DNA of 48,482 bases from an uncultured Lachnospiraceae bacterium (GCA_900553355.1 USDK01000016.1:1-48482), one strand, 5' to 3'. Positions 7,536 through 15,162 are shown, counted from the stretch's first letter. Numbers and translations are program-made. Notes: generated from the sequence alone by a model not told the origin.

Positions 7536-8270
7536 TTACAGATACCCGCCGTCCATCCGGATGACCTGTCCGGTCAGGTAGAGAGGGGAGTGGGCTATTT
7601 CGTATATGAGCTGCGCCGCTTCTTCGGCGGTACCGAATCTGCCCATGGGGATGTCGTATTCCAGGTTTTTTCGCTCTTCTTCGGAAAAGCAGGCATTCAT
7701 GCTGGTGTCGATCACTCCGAGGGAGACGGCGTTGACCGGAATGTGGCTGGGGGCAAGTTCTTTTGCCAGGGCTTTTGTCAGGCCGTCCACACCGGCCTTT
7801 GAGGCGGAGTAGGCTGCTTCGCAGGAAGCGCCGGCGGTTCCCCACATGGAGGAGATATTGATGATACGGCCGGATTTGCGGGCTACCATGGAAGGAACAG
7901 CCTCGCGGCAGCAGTAAAAGACGGAAGAAAGATTTGTACGGATAATGCGTTCCCATTCTTCGTCTGTCATGTCCATCAGAAGTCCGATGTGAGAGATGCC
8001 GGCATTGTTGATCAGTATGTCGGGCCCGTCACAGTGCCGGGAGATTTCCTGGAAGACTGCTTTTACCGCAGCAGGGTCTCCCACGTCTCCGGGAACAATG
8101 TAGCAGTCGGAGCGCCAGCGCTCCTGGATGATGTCTCTGGTTTCTGCCAGTTCGTTGACTGACGTATGACAGTTTAGGAAGATACGGTAACCATGGGAGG
8201 CGAACAAAAGGGCGGTGCTTTTTCCAATGCCCCGGGAAGCTCCGGTGATCAGTACCGATTGATTTGACAT
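7536..8270 (-). CDS. FabG-like short-chain dehydrogenase/reductase
   Basis: Cytoplasmic NAD(P)-dependent oxidoreductase of the classical SDR family, 244 residues. It shows the cofactor loop TGASRGIG (G10, G14, G16), NNAG (88-91), N113, the catalytic S141, Y154 and K158 (YSASK), and a C-terminal G-x-x-IRMDGG stretch typical of FabG-like enzymes. The usual NAVAPG motif is NAVSLG here, with Leu replacing Pro, so it may not be the fatty-acid-synthesis FabG; no fab genes are adjacent. A ribosome site (AGGAG) precedes the ATG at 8270. Substrate unknown. Confidence 0.87.
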   Translation of the reverse strand: MSNQSVLITGASRGIGKSTALLFASHGYRIFLNCHTSVNELAETRDIIQERWRSDCYIVPGDVGDPAAVKAVFQEISRHCDGPDILINNAGISHIGLLMDMTDEEWERIIRTNLSSVFYCCREAVPSMVARKSGRIINISSMWGTAGASCEAAYSASKAGVDGLTKALAKELAPSHIPVNAVSLGVIDTSMNACFSEEERKNLEYDIPMGRFGTAEEAAQLIYEIAHSPLYLTGQVIRMDGGYL

Positions 8271-8334
8271 AATAAGACTCCTGTTCTTTGTGATTTGTTT
8301 TATATACTGATGCTAAGATTATACCCCGGAATCA

Positions 8335-8363
8335 TTGCGAAGAAAAGTCTCAAGTGTTATGAT
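8335..8363 (+). promoter_or_regulatory. Promoter of the HD hydrolase / DUF1848 pair
   Basis: TTGCGA (8335-8340), 17-base spacer, TATGAT (8358-8363), 22 bases ahead of the HD gene start. Confidence 0.6.
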
Positions 8364-8385
8364 TTACAATAGAAAGAGGTGCAGT

Positions 8386-8922
8386 ATGATCGATAAAGCG
8401 ATTGAATTTGCGACAAAGGCTCATGAAGGCCAGTTCCGCAAAGGGACAAGCAGGCCCTATATCGTCCATCCCATTGAGGTGGGAGACATCGTGGCGACGA
8501 TGACAAAGGACGAGGAAGTGATCAGTGCGGCGATTCTGCATGATACTATTGAGGACTGCGAGGGGATTTCTCAGAGAATTCTTGCACAGACCTTTTCCGA
8601 ACGGGTGGCTTCTATGGTGGCCCAGGAAAGCGAAGATAAGTCCAGGACCTGGATGGAGAGGAAGACAGCCACCATTGAGCATCTGCGGACAGCCTCACGG
8701 GATGTGCAGATGATCGGCCTTGCGGATAAGCTTTCGAATATGCGTGACATTGACAGAGATTATCCGGTCGTGGGCGAGGAATTGTGGAATCGGTTTCGGA
8801 TGAAGGACAAAGATACCATCGGATGGTACTATAAAGGCGTTAGAGATGCGCTGGAAGAGGGGTTTCGCGGGATCATGGCATTTGAGGAGTACTGCAGGCT
8901 GATCCAAAAAAATTTCGGGTAG
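8386..8922 (+). CDS. HD-domain hydrolase, MESH1/SpoT-like (p)ppGpp hydrolase family
   Basis: A 178-residue stand-alone HD protein resembling the hydrolase half of RelA/SpoT (small alarmone hydrolases, MESH1). It has the family's HxGQxRK..PYIxHP opening (H28), the metal pair H52-D53 with E56-D57 (LHDTIED), and D114 in LADKLSN. The predicted role is removal of the 3'-pyrophosphate from (p)ppGpp or a related nucleotide. No synthetase or TGS/ACT regulatory domain is present. The ATG at 8386 follows AAAGAGGTG; an upstream in-frame extension to 8335 would run through the promoter and is rejected. DUF1848 starts 15 bases downstream, probably in the same operon. Confidence 0.8.
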   Translation: MIDKAIEFATKAHEGQFRKGTSRPYIVHPIEVGDIVATMTKDEEVISAAILHDTIEDCEGISQRILAQTFSERVASMVAQESEDKSRTWMERKTATIEHLRTASRDVQMIGLADKLSNMRDIDRDYPVVGEELWNRFRMKDKDTIGWYYKGVRDALEEGFRGIMAFEEYCRLIQKNFG

Positions 8923-8937
8923 AAGGAAAAGGCAAAA

Positions 8938-9873
8938 ATGATTATCAGTGCGAGCAGGAGGACAGATATTCCGGCGTGGTATCCGGAGTGGTTTATGAAT
9001 CGTCTAAGAGCTGGAGAAGTACTGGTACCAAATCCTTATAACCGCAAAAAGGTAAACCGCATCGTTCTGACTCCGGATACGGTGGACTGTATCGTATTCT
9101 GGAGCAAGAATCCGGAACCGATGCGGCCATTTCTGCGGGAAATCGATGAGATGGGGTACCGTTATTATTTTCAGATGACAATCACGGATTATGATCAGGA
9201 ACTGGAGCCGGAGGCCCCGGGAACTGCGGATGCCATGGCAACCTTTCTTCTGATGAGTGAGGAACTTGGAAAGGAGCGTATGGACTGGAGGTTTGATCCT
9301 ATCATTCTGACGGAAAAATATTCGAAAGCATATCATCTGGAAAAGTTTGAGATGATGTGCGAGTGGCTGCATAAAGCAACGACGAGATGTATCGTCAGCT
9401 TCGTGGATGCGTACCGTGGCAGCCCGTATCGGGAACTGGAGCAGGAAGAGATTGAAGACCTGGCAGAAGGCCTTGGCAAGATTGCAGGCAGATATCATCT
9501 CCCATTGTACAGCTGTGCAGAAAAACTGGACCTGAAACGGTATGGGATTTTGCATGGCGCCTGTATAGATAAGGAAAAAATACATGAGATCATCGGGTAC
9601 AAACTGGATGTGAAAAAGGACTCAGGCCAGAGAAAAGAGTGCCGATGCGCAGACAGCATAGACATCGGAGTCTATGACACCTGCATCGGGGGCTGCAGAT
9701 ACTGCTATGCGGTACACAGCGCAGAAAGCGCAAAAAAGAAATACCAGCAGCACGATTCACAGTCACCACTTCTGGTAGGAAAATTGCGCGGCGATGAAGA
9801 GATAACCGATAAAGAAATACATTCGTTGAGAGATAATCAGATTTCACTGTTCGATCTGCCGCAGATGCTTTGA
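8938..9873 (+). CDS. DUF1848 protein with C-terminal radical-SAM-like cysteine motif
   Basis: A 311-residue member of the DUF1848 family (opening MIISASRRTDIPAWYPEWF), of unknown function. Two cysteines at 235 and 237 (CRC) are followed by C249-x3-C253-x2-C256-Y, the spacing used by radical SAM enzymes to bind a [4Fe-4S] cluster. Here it is near the C-terminus rather than the N-terminus. The family description I recall notes this resemblance. The first 230 residues look like an alpha/beta domain with conserved VFWSKNPEP and YYFQMTITDY blocks. An iron-sulfur or SAM-dependent role is inference. The ribosome site GAAGGAAAAGG is good. A long palindrome begins 3 bases after the stop codon. Confidence 0.85.
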   Translation: MIISASRRTDIPAWYPEWFMNRLRAGEVLVPNPYNRKKVNRIVLTPDTVDCIVFWSKNPEPMRPFLREIDEMGYRYYFQMTITDYDQELEPEAPGTADAMATFLLMSEELGKERMDWRFDPIILTEKYSKAYHLEKFEMMCEWLHKATTRCIVSFVDAYRGSPYRELEQEEIEDLAEGLGKIAGRYHLPLYSCAEKLDLKRYGILHGACIDKEKIHEIIGYKLDVKKDSGQRKECRCADSIDIGVYDTCIGGCRYCYAVHSAESAKKKYQQHDSQSPLLVGKLRGDEEITDKEIHSLRDNQISLFDLPQML

Positions 9874-9876
9874 TTG

Positions 9877-9924
9877 TTTGATTGGGGACGGGGGATTTCC
9901 GGAAATCCCCCGTCCCCAATCAAA
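9877..9924. repeat. 48-base perfect palindrome, copy 1 of a repeated element
   Basis: Perfect inverted repeat with 24-base arms centred at 9900/9901. The core arm is GGGGACGGGGGATTTCC and the outer flank is TTTGATT/AATCAAA. It lies between the convergent stops of DUF1848 and the ABC permease and overlaps the latter's stop codon. A related copy is at 15117-15162. It could act as a bidirectional terminator, although it lacks a clean T-tract, or be a mobile palindromic (REP-like) sequence. Confidence 0.85.
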
Positions 9925-10648
9925 TTTCGGCCTTTCGGATGACGAAATAATTCACAATATTAAGAAAACTAATGGTAATTACCAGTGTCACCATGGTGTA
10001 AAGGGGATTTCCGTTGTCTAGTCCGCATATCGTCAGGAGAAGTTTTCCACATGCGGCGGATGCTTCGGGAAAAAGGTATGCCAGAATGGGGAAAACTACA
10101 AAGATCAATACTGGCAGCCCGGCTGCGATGGCGATTTTAAAAAATTTGTTTGCGCGGTAGAACAGGGTGGCAATCAGGTATCCTGCGCTGAAGCATGTAA
10201 GGAGAGCGAGGAAGGACAGTAGGATATTCAATATGATCTGTACGCCCGGGGAAGCAGTCCCTGCAAAGGCAGGATAGAGATCCAGAAAATATACATATCG
10301 GATCCGGTTATCTGAAAACATGCGGAATATATATGCAAAAATTGTTTCCACCAGGGCCATAAACATGCTTCCCATTAAAATGGAGGAGAGGGTTCCGAGA
10401 AATATGGTTTTCCTGGATACTCCGTTCTGGAAGAACAGATAAAAATATTCCCGGAACATGCACAGACCTGCGATAAAACAGAAAAAACTGGAGGAAAATG
10501 CCGTGCCGTTGAGGGTGGCGGTCCCGGATGCCATTGTAGTCACAATGGCTCCGCTAAGAAGCAGGATGCCAAGGATGATGAGGTAATAGATCATGATTGG
10601 TTTTCCAAGATCAATAAACTGGTATTGTATCACTTTTTTAATATTCAT
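9920..10648 (-). CDS. ABC transporter permease (ytr/bcr-like operon)
   Basis: A 242-residue hydrophobic protein with about six membrane segments, including one just after the short basic N-terminus (IMIYYLIILGILLLSGAIV) and a final one before the C-terminus. It is the likely membrane partner of the ATPase at 10722-11579, being next in the same minus-strand operon after the GntR regulator. The substrate is unknown; related YtrA-controlled pairs respond to cell-wall antibiotics. The start ATG at 10648 follows AAGGGAG. Its stop codon falls inside the palindrome 9877-9924. Confidence 0.75.
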   Translation of the reverse strand: MNIKKVIQYQFIDLGKPIMIYYLIILGILLLSGAIVTTMASGTATLNGTAFSSSFFCFIAGLCMFREYFYLFFQNGVSRKTIFLGTLSSILMGSMFMALVETIFAYIFRMFSDNRIRYVYFLDLYPAFAGTASPGVQIILNILLSFLALLTCFSAGYLIATLFYRANKFFKIAIAAGLPVLIFVVFPILAYLFPEASAACGKLLLTICGLDNGNPLYTMVTLVITISFLNIVNYFVIRKAEI

Positions 10649-10721
10649 AATTATCTCCCTTCAATAAATGTTACGAACTGTCATGAAGCTGTTGCCGATA
10701 TGGACAGACCTGGACGGCTTA

Positions 10722-11579
10722 TTAACTGGTGAGTTGGATAAACAGTTTCTGGAGATCTATCGGCGACAGTTCTAGTCCATCTGTTTTTACAGGGGCTGGA
10801 GAGCCCAGAAGATAGGCTGTTTTCAGTCCGCCGATAGAGTCGGTGCCGATGAGATCCTGGGGATCAGCGAGTCCGGCGATGTAAGCGTCAATCTTTGATG
10901 CGGTACCGGATATACAGTATCCGCTGTTTAGCAGGCTTTCGCAGGATTCATTTTTCAGAATTTTTCCTTCTTTTATAATAATCACGTCTTCGATTACAGT
11001 TGCAACCTCTTCGATCAGATGAGTGGAGACTACAGCTGTAAAGGGCGCGCTGCTGTATTTCTCAATCAGAAGCCGGTAAAACAGATCCCGGTGGTAGGCA
11101 TCCAGTCCGAGAACAGGCTCGTCAAAGAACACATAGGGGACATTGACGGATAATGCAAGTATATTTTTGAAAATAGACTGATATCCGGTGGAAAGACTTT
11201 TGATTTTCTTTTTTGGATCCAGCTCAAATTTCTGACAGAGTTCCAGTGCATATTCCTCGTCAAAGGAGGGATAAAAAAGCTTTGTTACTTTGAAGGCTTT
11301 TTGGATTTTCATGCTTTCGGGATATAGGTGCTGTTCATTGACCAGGAAGATCTGGTGAAGCAGTTCGTCGTTTTCGGCAATGGCGGACCCGTTTAAAGTG
11401 ATGGTTCCCTCATCCGGAAATTTCCGGTTTGTAATAAGATTCAGAAGGGTCGATTTTCCGGCGCCATTCCGCCCGAGAAGTCCGTAGATCTTTCCTTCTT
11501 CAAGATTCAGGTTTATCTGGGATAATGCAGTGGTGTCTTTGAAAGTTTTGGTAGTGTTTCTGATTTCGATTCCTCTCAT
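10722..11579 (-). CDS. ABC transporter ATP-binding protein (ytr/bcr-like)
   Basis: A 285-residue ATPase with Walker A GRNGAGKS (36-43), signature SLSTGYQ, Walker B YVFFDEP followed by VLGLD, and an H-switch in STHLIEEV. The region after about residue 215 is an accessory C-terminal extension. It overlaps the upstream GntR gene by four bases (11576-11579, ATGA-type coupling) and is followed by the permease after 73 bases. The order regulator-ATPase-permease is that of Bacillus ytrA-type operons. Function as a drug or peptide-antibiotic exporter is inferred from context only. Confidence 0.86.
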   Translation of the reverse strand: MRGIEIRNTTKTFKDTTALSQINLNLEEGKIYGLLGRNGAGKSTLLNLITNRKFPDEGTITLNGSAIAENDELLHQIFLVNEQHLYPESMKIQKAFKVTKLFYPSFDEEYALELCQKFELDPKKKIKSLSTGYQSIFKNILALSVNVPYVFFDEPVLGLDAYHRDLFYRLLIEKYSSAPFTAVVSTHLIEEVATVIEDVIIIKEGKILKNESCESLLNSGYCISGTASKIDAYIAGLADPQDLIGTDSIGGLKTAYLLGSPAPVKTDGLELSPIDLQKLFIQLTS

Positions 11580-11944
11580 TGTGAAAATCCCCTTTCTATC
11601 ATAGCAATAATGTCATCGCTGGATATTCCCAGTCTTTTAGCCTCTTCTATCAGATTACTGATATAATTATCGTAAAATTGATTCTGACGTTTTTTCTTCA
11701 ATTGTTGAACAGCACCTTTTGATACAAACATACCGACTCCTCGTTTCTTAAAAATGATATTTTCGTCCACCAGAAGGTTAATTCCCTTGAGTGCCGTGGC
11801 CGGATTGATCTTATAGTTAACAGAAAATTCAGTGATGGAAGGAATCTGAGATTCTTCCGGGAAGGCCCCTGTCAGAATGCCATCCTCGATCCCTTCTGCG
11901 ATCTGAATAAATATGGGTTTTTCCTGATCTGGATTAATCCTCAT
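11576..11944 (-). CDS. GntR-family regulator, YtrA type
   Basis: A 122-residue repressor with an N-terminal GntR winged helix (IFIQIAEGIEDGILTG followed by the recognition region SITEFSVNYKINPATALKGI) and a short helical tail. This is the YtrA arrangement, without a large ligand domain. It heads the ABC operon and presumably represses it by binding the inverted repeat at 11998-12019, which lies just downstream of the operon's -10 box. The ATG at 11944 follows AAAGGAGG. The inducing signal is unknown. Confidence 0.87.
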   Translation of the reverse strand: MRINPDQEKPIFIQIAEGIEDGILTGAFPEESQIPSITEFSVNYKINPATALKGINLLVDENIIFKKRGVGMFVSKGAVQQLKKKRQNQFYDNYISNLIEEAKRLGISSDDIIAMIERGFSQ

Positions 11945-11997
11945 TCCATGATGTCCTCCTTTCCAAAGCCTTTTTCATTTGCTTATCTAGCTGTATG

Positions 11998-12019
11998 GTT
12001 AATTAGTTGAGTAATTAAC
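11998..12019 (-). promoter_or_regulatory. Probable GntR (YtrA-type) operator
   Basis: Perfect inverted repeat GTTAATTA-N6-TAATTAAC. It lies about ten bases past the -10 box, across the expected transcription start, as a repressor site should. Confidence 0.7.
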
Positions 12020-12028
12020 TATATGTGT

Positions 12029-12057
12029 ATTAAACCACAGAGGAAAGAACATGTCAA
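12029..12057 (-). promoter_or_regulatory. Promoter of the GntR-ABC operon
   Basis: On the minus strand: consensus TTGACA (12052-12057), 17-base spacer and TTTAAT (12029-12034). Confidence 0.78.
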
Positions 12058-12069
12058 GAGAGAATGAGA

Positions 12070-12104
12070 AAAAATAAAACGACCTGGCCAGATAAGCCAG
12101 GTCG
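12070..12104 (-). terminator. Terminator downstream of the 114-residue orphan gene
   Basis: Nine-bp stem CGACCTGGC/GCCAGGTCG (12080-12104, 7-base loop). On the minus strand it is followed by TTTTATTTTT; on the plus strand there is no T-tract, so it serves the minus-strand gene at 12144. Confidence 0.8.
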
Positions 12105-12143
12105 GAAAAAGATAGATGTTTTCGCGTCTTTTTGGTAGAATGA

Positions 12144-12488
12144 TCAGGAACAGTACTTTGCAATATCTTCTTCAACATTCTGAAGCTGTCGGTTCAGACG
12201 AGATTCTTCGTCATCGGATAAGGGTTCCAGGAGCGAAGCCATATCATCGTGAATCTTTGACGGATTATAGGGAACTTCCAGTGCAAAATCACTGTAGGCT
12301 CGGATTTTTTGAAAATACATATTCGTATCCGGCTCTTCGTTTCCCTTGCGGCACATCTGATACATCATGACACAATCTGTCGCAGCCGTATCTGTACACG
12401 GTTTGCAGATCCATTTTCCAAGATAATAATAGGTCCCGTTAATTTCATAAATGAAACCGGGCGTTTTCAATAATTTTTCCAGCAGCAT
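12144..12488 (-). CDS. Hypothetical protein, 114 residues
   Basis: Not recognised. The gene is supported by a strong ribosome site (AAAGGAGG before the ATG at 12488) and a terminator downstream. The first half is aromatic and cysteine-bearing (GTYYYLGKWICKPCTDTAATDC, which includes C-x2-C), with a further cysteine in MYQMCRKG. The second half is acidic and probably helical, ending in NVEEDIAKYCS. No signal peptide or membrane segment. The C-x2-C and nearby cysteines could bind metal, but this is speculative. It is divergent from the prepilin peptidase gene and shares a 93-base upstream region. Confidence 0.65.
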   Translation of the reverse strand: MLLEKLLKTPGFIYEINGTYYYLGKWICKPCTDTAATDCVMMYQMCRKGNEEPDTNMYFQKIRAYSDFALEVPYNPSKIHDDMASLLEPLSDDEESRLNRQLQNVEEDIAKYCS

Positions 12489-12523
12489 GTGGAAATACCT
12501 CCTTTGAATTTAAGAACATAATA

Positions 12524-12548
12524 CCTGTTTTTATGGTAGCAAAACAGG
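12524..12548. repeat. Inverted repeat in the divergent region
   Basis: CCTGTTTT/AAAACAGG arms (12524-12531, 12541-12548) with a 9-base spacer, midway between the divergent orphan gene and the prepilin peptidase. A possible regulator site; no regulator is adjacent. Confidence 0.35.
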
Positions 12549-12581
12549 CTGAGAAAAGCAAGAATTGCGGAAAGGGAAACA

Positions 12582-13034
12582 ATGAAATTTATTCTGGAAT
12601 TTTTGATAATTATTATTTTACTGAAAATTGCATGGCAGGATAAAAAGACGTACAGGATCCCGGATCCTATGCTTATTGCGCTTGGCTTTTCCGGGATGAT
12701 TTTCCGGTGTGTGGAAGGAGGGGTGAAATGGGAGGAATGTGTGGCAGGAATATGCGGCGCCAGCATTCTTCTGCTGATGGTAAGTTTTTTTAAACCCGGA
12801 AGTTTTGGAGGCGGAGATGTGAAACTGATGGCTGTATCGGGACTGATTCTTGGCGGGGAAAGAAATTTGTATGCTTTGTTTTGGGGAATGGCCGTGGCCG
12901 GTGTTTACTGTATCCTTATGATGAATGCCGGAAGGATCGACCGAAAAAGTAAAATAGCACTGGGGCCTTTTTTATGTGTGGGCGTCATATGGGAGTTTGT
13001 TAGTCATGAGGCAGAAATCATGCAGTTTTTCTGA
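12582..13034 (+). CDS. Prepilin peptidase-like A24 aspartic protease
   Basis: A 150-residue membrane protein with the two A24 active-site aspartates: D20 in WQDKKTYRIPD and D79 in FGGGDVKL. About five hydrophobic segments are present. It corresponds to the protease half of type IV prepilin peptidase and lacks the N-terminal methyltransferase region, as in TadV/CpaA-type enzymes. It would cleave leader peptides of pilin-like proteins at the membrane. No pilin, Tad or Com pilus genes are adjacent, so its substrate must be encoded elsewhere. The gene overlaps the convergent YwaF-like gene by 31 bases at the 3' end. Confidence 0.83.
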   Translation: MKFILEFLIIIILLKIAWQDKKTYRIPDPMLIALGFSGMIFRCVEGGVKWEECVAGICGASILLLMVSFFKPGSFGGGDVKLMAVSGLILGGERNLYALFWGMAVAGVYCILMMNAGRIDRKSKIALGPFLCVGVIWEFVSHEAEIMQFF

Positions 13035-13639
13035 TGCCACAGCCAGTGGAAGATGCCGGAGCAAAGGATCGTGGCAAGGATGTAGATGAAGATGCCGGCT
13101 GTGTTGCCGGTAAACTGAGCAATGTCCCGGAAAACGCGCTGAGCCATAGGGTAATAAGGGCTGATATAAAACATGTTGATCGTGCCGGAAGAGTGAAAAA
13201 TTACGTTAAAGCAGGTGGCGGCACAGCAGCAGGATAGGTAACAGGATACAGCCCCGGCCCATCCTCTCATGGAATAGTCAGCCATCCTGCTAAAGCCGGC
13301 TGTAAGACCGAGAATGGTCAGCAAAATGTGCCATGCAAAAGAGTGAATGGTGAGCGGAAGATAAGGGTAATACATTCCGCTGGTGTCAAAAAATGCAAAA
13401 ATTCCTCCCAGAAGCCCAAAATCCATGAGGAACGAAAGAATAATTTTCTGAAATTGTTCTGAGCGGATCCAGGGGAGAATCAGGCATAAATACATGGGGA
13501 TGCTGCAGAGCTGGAAAGGGAAATACCACCAATTGTAAGAACCATGTCCGATATAGAAAGTCAGACACAATTGCTTCCAGATTTCGCTCCCAGCCATCAC
13601 AAGGCCACAGCAAAAAAAGAAATATTTATATTTATTCAT
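13004..13639 (-). CDS. YwaF-like integral membrane protein
   Basis: A 211-residue polytopic protein with about six membrane segments. The block WWYFPFQLCSIPMYL and the following helices resemble the YwaF/TP0381 family of conserved membrane proteins (TIGR02206-like), which has no assigned function. Its ATG at 13639 follows AGGTG. The last 31 bases overlap the end of the A24 peptidase on the other strand. The family match is by memory of the motif pattern and is moderately sure. Confidence 0.65.
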   Translation of the reverse strand: MNKYKYFFFCCGLVMAGSEIWKQLCLTFYIGHGSYNWWYFPFQLCSIPMYLCLILPWIRSEQFQKIILSFLMDFGLLGGIFAFFDTSGMYYPYLPLTIHSFAWHILLTILGLTAGFSRMADYSMRGWAGAVSCYLSCCCAATCFNVIFHSSGTINMFYISPYYPMAQRVFRDIAQFTGNTAGIFIYILATILCSGIFHWLWHQKNCMISAS

Positions 13640-13702
13640 ATTATTTCACCTGTTTATAATATAAAGTGGCTTGAAACACAATTATTATACACCAGAACCG
13701 AT

Positions 13703-13716
13703 AAATATGCTATAAT
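13703..13716 (+). promoter_or_regulatory. Extended -10 promoter of the EamA transporter
   Basis: TGCTATAAT (TATAAT at 13711-13716 with the TGn extension) 39 bases before the start; the -35 region is poor, which an extended -10 can compensate for. Confidence 0.5.
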
Positions 13717-13754
13717 ACTCCTGCTGTCTGCGGAAGGGAGAGTAAAGCGGTCGT

Positions 13755-14669
13755 ATGAAGACAAAGAATGCATTGATGTTGATACTGACATCATTTATCT
13801 GGGGAACAGCCTTTGTGGCGCAGAGTATGGGGATGGATTATCTTGGGCCACTGACATTTAATGGAGTGAGAAGCCTGATCGGAGGGCTGGCGCTTCTGCC
13901 GTGTATATGGATCCTGAAAAAATGGAAGGAAAAATCATCGGAAAAGGAGAATGGACACGATGAAGGCGGGAAGGAATTGATCTATGGAGGAACCGCCTGC
14001 GGCCTGCTTCTGTTTGCGGCCAGCAGCTTTCAGCAGATGGGGATTCAGTATACCACTGCCGGAAAAGCAGGATTTATTACCGCATTTTACATTGTGATCG
14101 TGCCAGTATTAGGAATATTCTTAAAAAAGAAAACCGGATGGAAGGTTTGGACAGCAGTAGCGCTTGCAATTGTGGGACTATATTTTCTATGCATTACCGA
14201 GAGCTTTCATGTAGGAAAGGGAGATGTCCTGATTTTTATCTGCGCATTGATATTTTCCGTACATATTTTAGTAATCGACTATTTTTCACCCAGAGTTGAC
14301 GGAGTAAAAATGGCCTGCATCCAGTTTTTTGTGTGTGGAATTGTGTCTCTGCCTTTTATGTTTCTGCTGGAGACACCGACCATCCGCGGAATGATGGAAG
14401 GGTGGTTCCCACTTGTTTATGCCGGGGTGCTTTCATGCGGCGTGGCCTATACGCTGCAGATTATCGGGCAGAAAAATGTAAATCCGGCAGTGGCGTCTCT
14501 GCTTTTGAGCCTGGAGTCCTGTTTTTCTGTGCTTGCAGGATGGGTTGTGCTGGGCGAGCGGATGTCCATGCGAGAGACTACGGGATGTGTATTGATGTTT
14601 CTGGCAATCATCCTGGCCCAGCTTCCAGATAAAAAGACAGAACGAGAGAAAGGAGAAAGAATCAAATGA
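13755..14669 (+). CDS. DMT-superfamily (EamA) transporter
   Basis: A 304-residue membrane protein with ten predicted hydrophobic segments in two EamA repeats. It opens ALMLILTSFIWGTAFVAQ, the usual first helix of the drug/metabolite transporter superfamily, and the second half has the SLESCFSVLAGWVVLGE block. A charged cytoplasmic loop lies at about residues 56-75. Substrate unknown; many relatives move amino acids or metabolites. It overlaps dtd by four bases (ATGA), so the two are co-translated. Confidence 0.88.
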   Translation: MKTKNALMLILTSFIWGTAFVAQSMGMDYLGPLTFNGVRSLIGGLALLPCIWILKKWKEKSSEKENGHDEGGKELIYGGTACGLLLFAASSFQQMGIQYTTAGKAGFITAFYIVIVPVLGIFLKKKTGWKVWTAVALAIVGLYFLCITESFHVGKGDVLIFICALIFSVHILVIDYFSPRVDGVKMACIQFFVCGIVSLPFMFLLETPTIRGMMEGWFPLVYAGVLSCGVAYTLQIIGQKNVNPAVASLLLSLESCFSVLAGWVVLGERMSMRETTGCVLMFLAIILAQLPDKKTEREKGERIK

Positions 14670-15112
14670 AATTTGTAATTCAGAGAGTAGCAGAAAGCGA
14701 AGTAAAAGTAGATGGAGAGACCCTTGGCAAAATCGGAAAAGGATTTATGGTGCTGATCGGGGTCAGCGGTTCTGACACCAAAGAAATTGCGGACAAAATG
14801 GTAAAGAAAATGCTGGGACTTCGTATTTTTGAGGACGAACAGGGAAAGACAAACCTTTCTCTGGATGCGGTAGGAGGAAGTCTGCTGTTGATTTCCCAGT
14901 TTACACTTTACGCAAACTGCAAAAAAGGAAACCGTCCAAGTTTTATCGAGGCCGGTGCGCCTGAAATGGCAGAAGAAATGTACGAATACATCATATCCAA
15001 ATGCAAGGAACAGGTGGAAGTCGTAGAAAGAGGAAGATTTGGGGCAGACATGAAAGTCAGCCTGATCAACGATGGGCCATTTACAATTATCCTGGATTCA
15101 GAATCGTTTTAA
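14666..15112 (+). CDS. dtd: D-aminoacyl-tRNA deacylase
   Basis: Dtd hydrolyses D-aminoacyl-tRNA (and mischarged glycyl-tRNA-Ala), proofreading chirality in translation. The 148-residue protein has the SQFTL motif (S77-Q-F-T80) and the cross-subunit NDGPFT motif near the C-terminus, the two signatures of the family. Length is standard. The start ATG overlaps the stop of the upstream transporter. A repeat element starts 4 bases after its stop codon and could terminate it, as it is followed by GTGTTTTT. Confidence 0.95.
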   Translation: MKFVIQRVAESEVKVDGETLGKIGKGFMVLIGVSGSDTKEIADKMVKKMLGLRIFEDEQGKTNLSLDAVGGSLLLISQFTLYANCKKGNRPSFIEAGAPEMAEEMYEYIISKCKEQVEVVERGRFGADMKVSLINDGPFTIILDSESF

Positions 15113-15116
15113 AATT

Positions 15117-15162
15117 GTCTAAGGGGTCGGGGAATTTCCGGAAATCCTCCGTCCCCTTAGAC
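15117..15162. repeat. 46-base imperfect palindrome, copy 2 of the repeated element
   Basis: Arms of 23 bases meeting at 15139/15140, with three mismatches. The right core arm GGAAATCCTCCGTCCCC differs from copy 1 at one position of 17. The outer flanks GTCTAA/TTAGAC pair with each other but are unrelated to those of copy 1. Like copy 1 it starts 3-4 bases after a plus-strand stop codon. It may also terminate dtd (GTGTTTTT follows). Confidence 0.82.
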
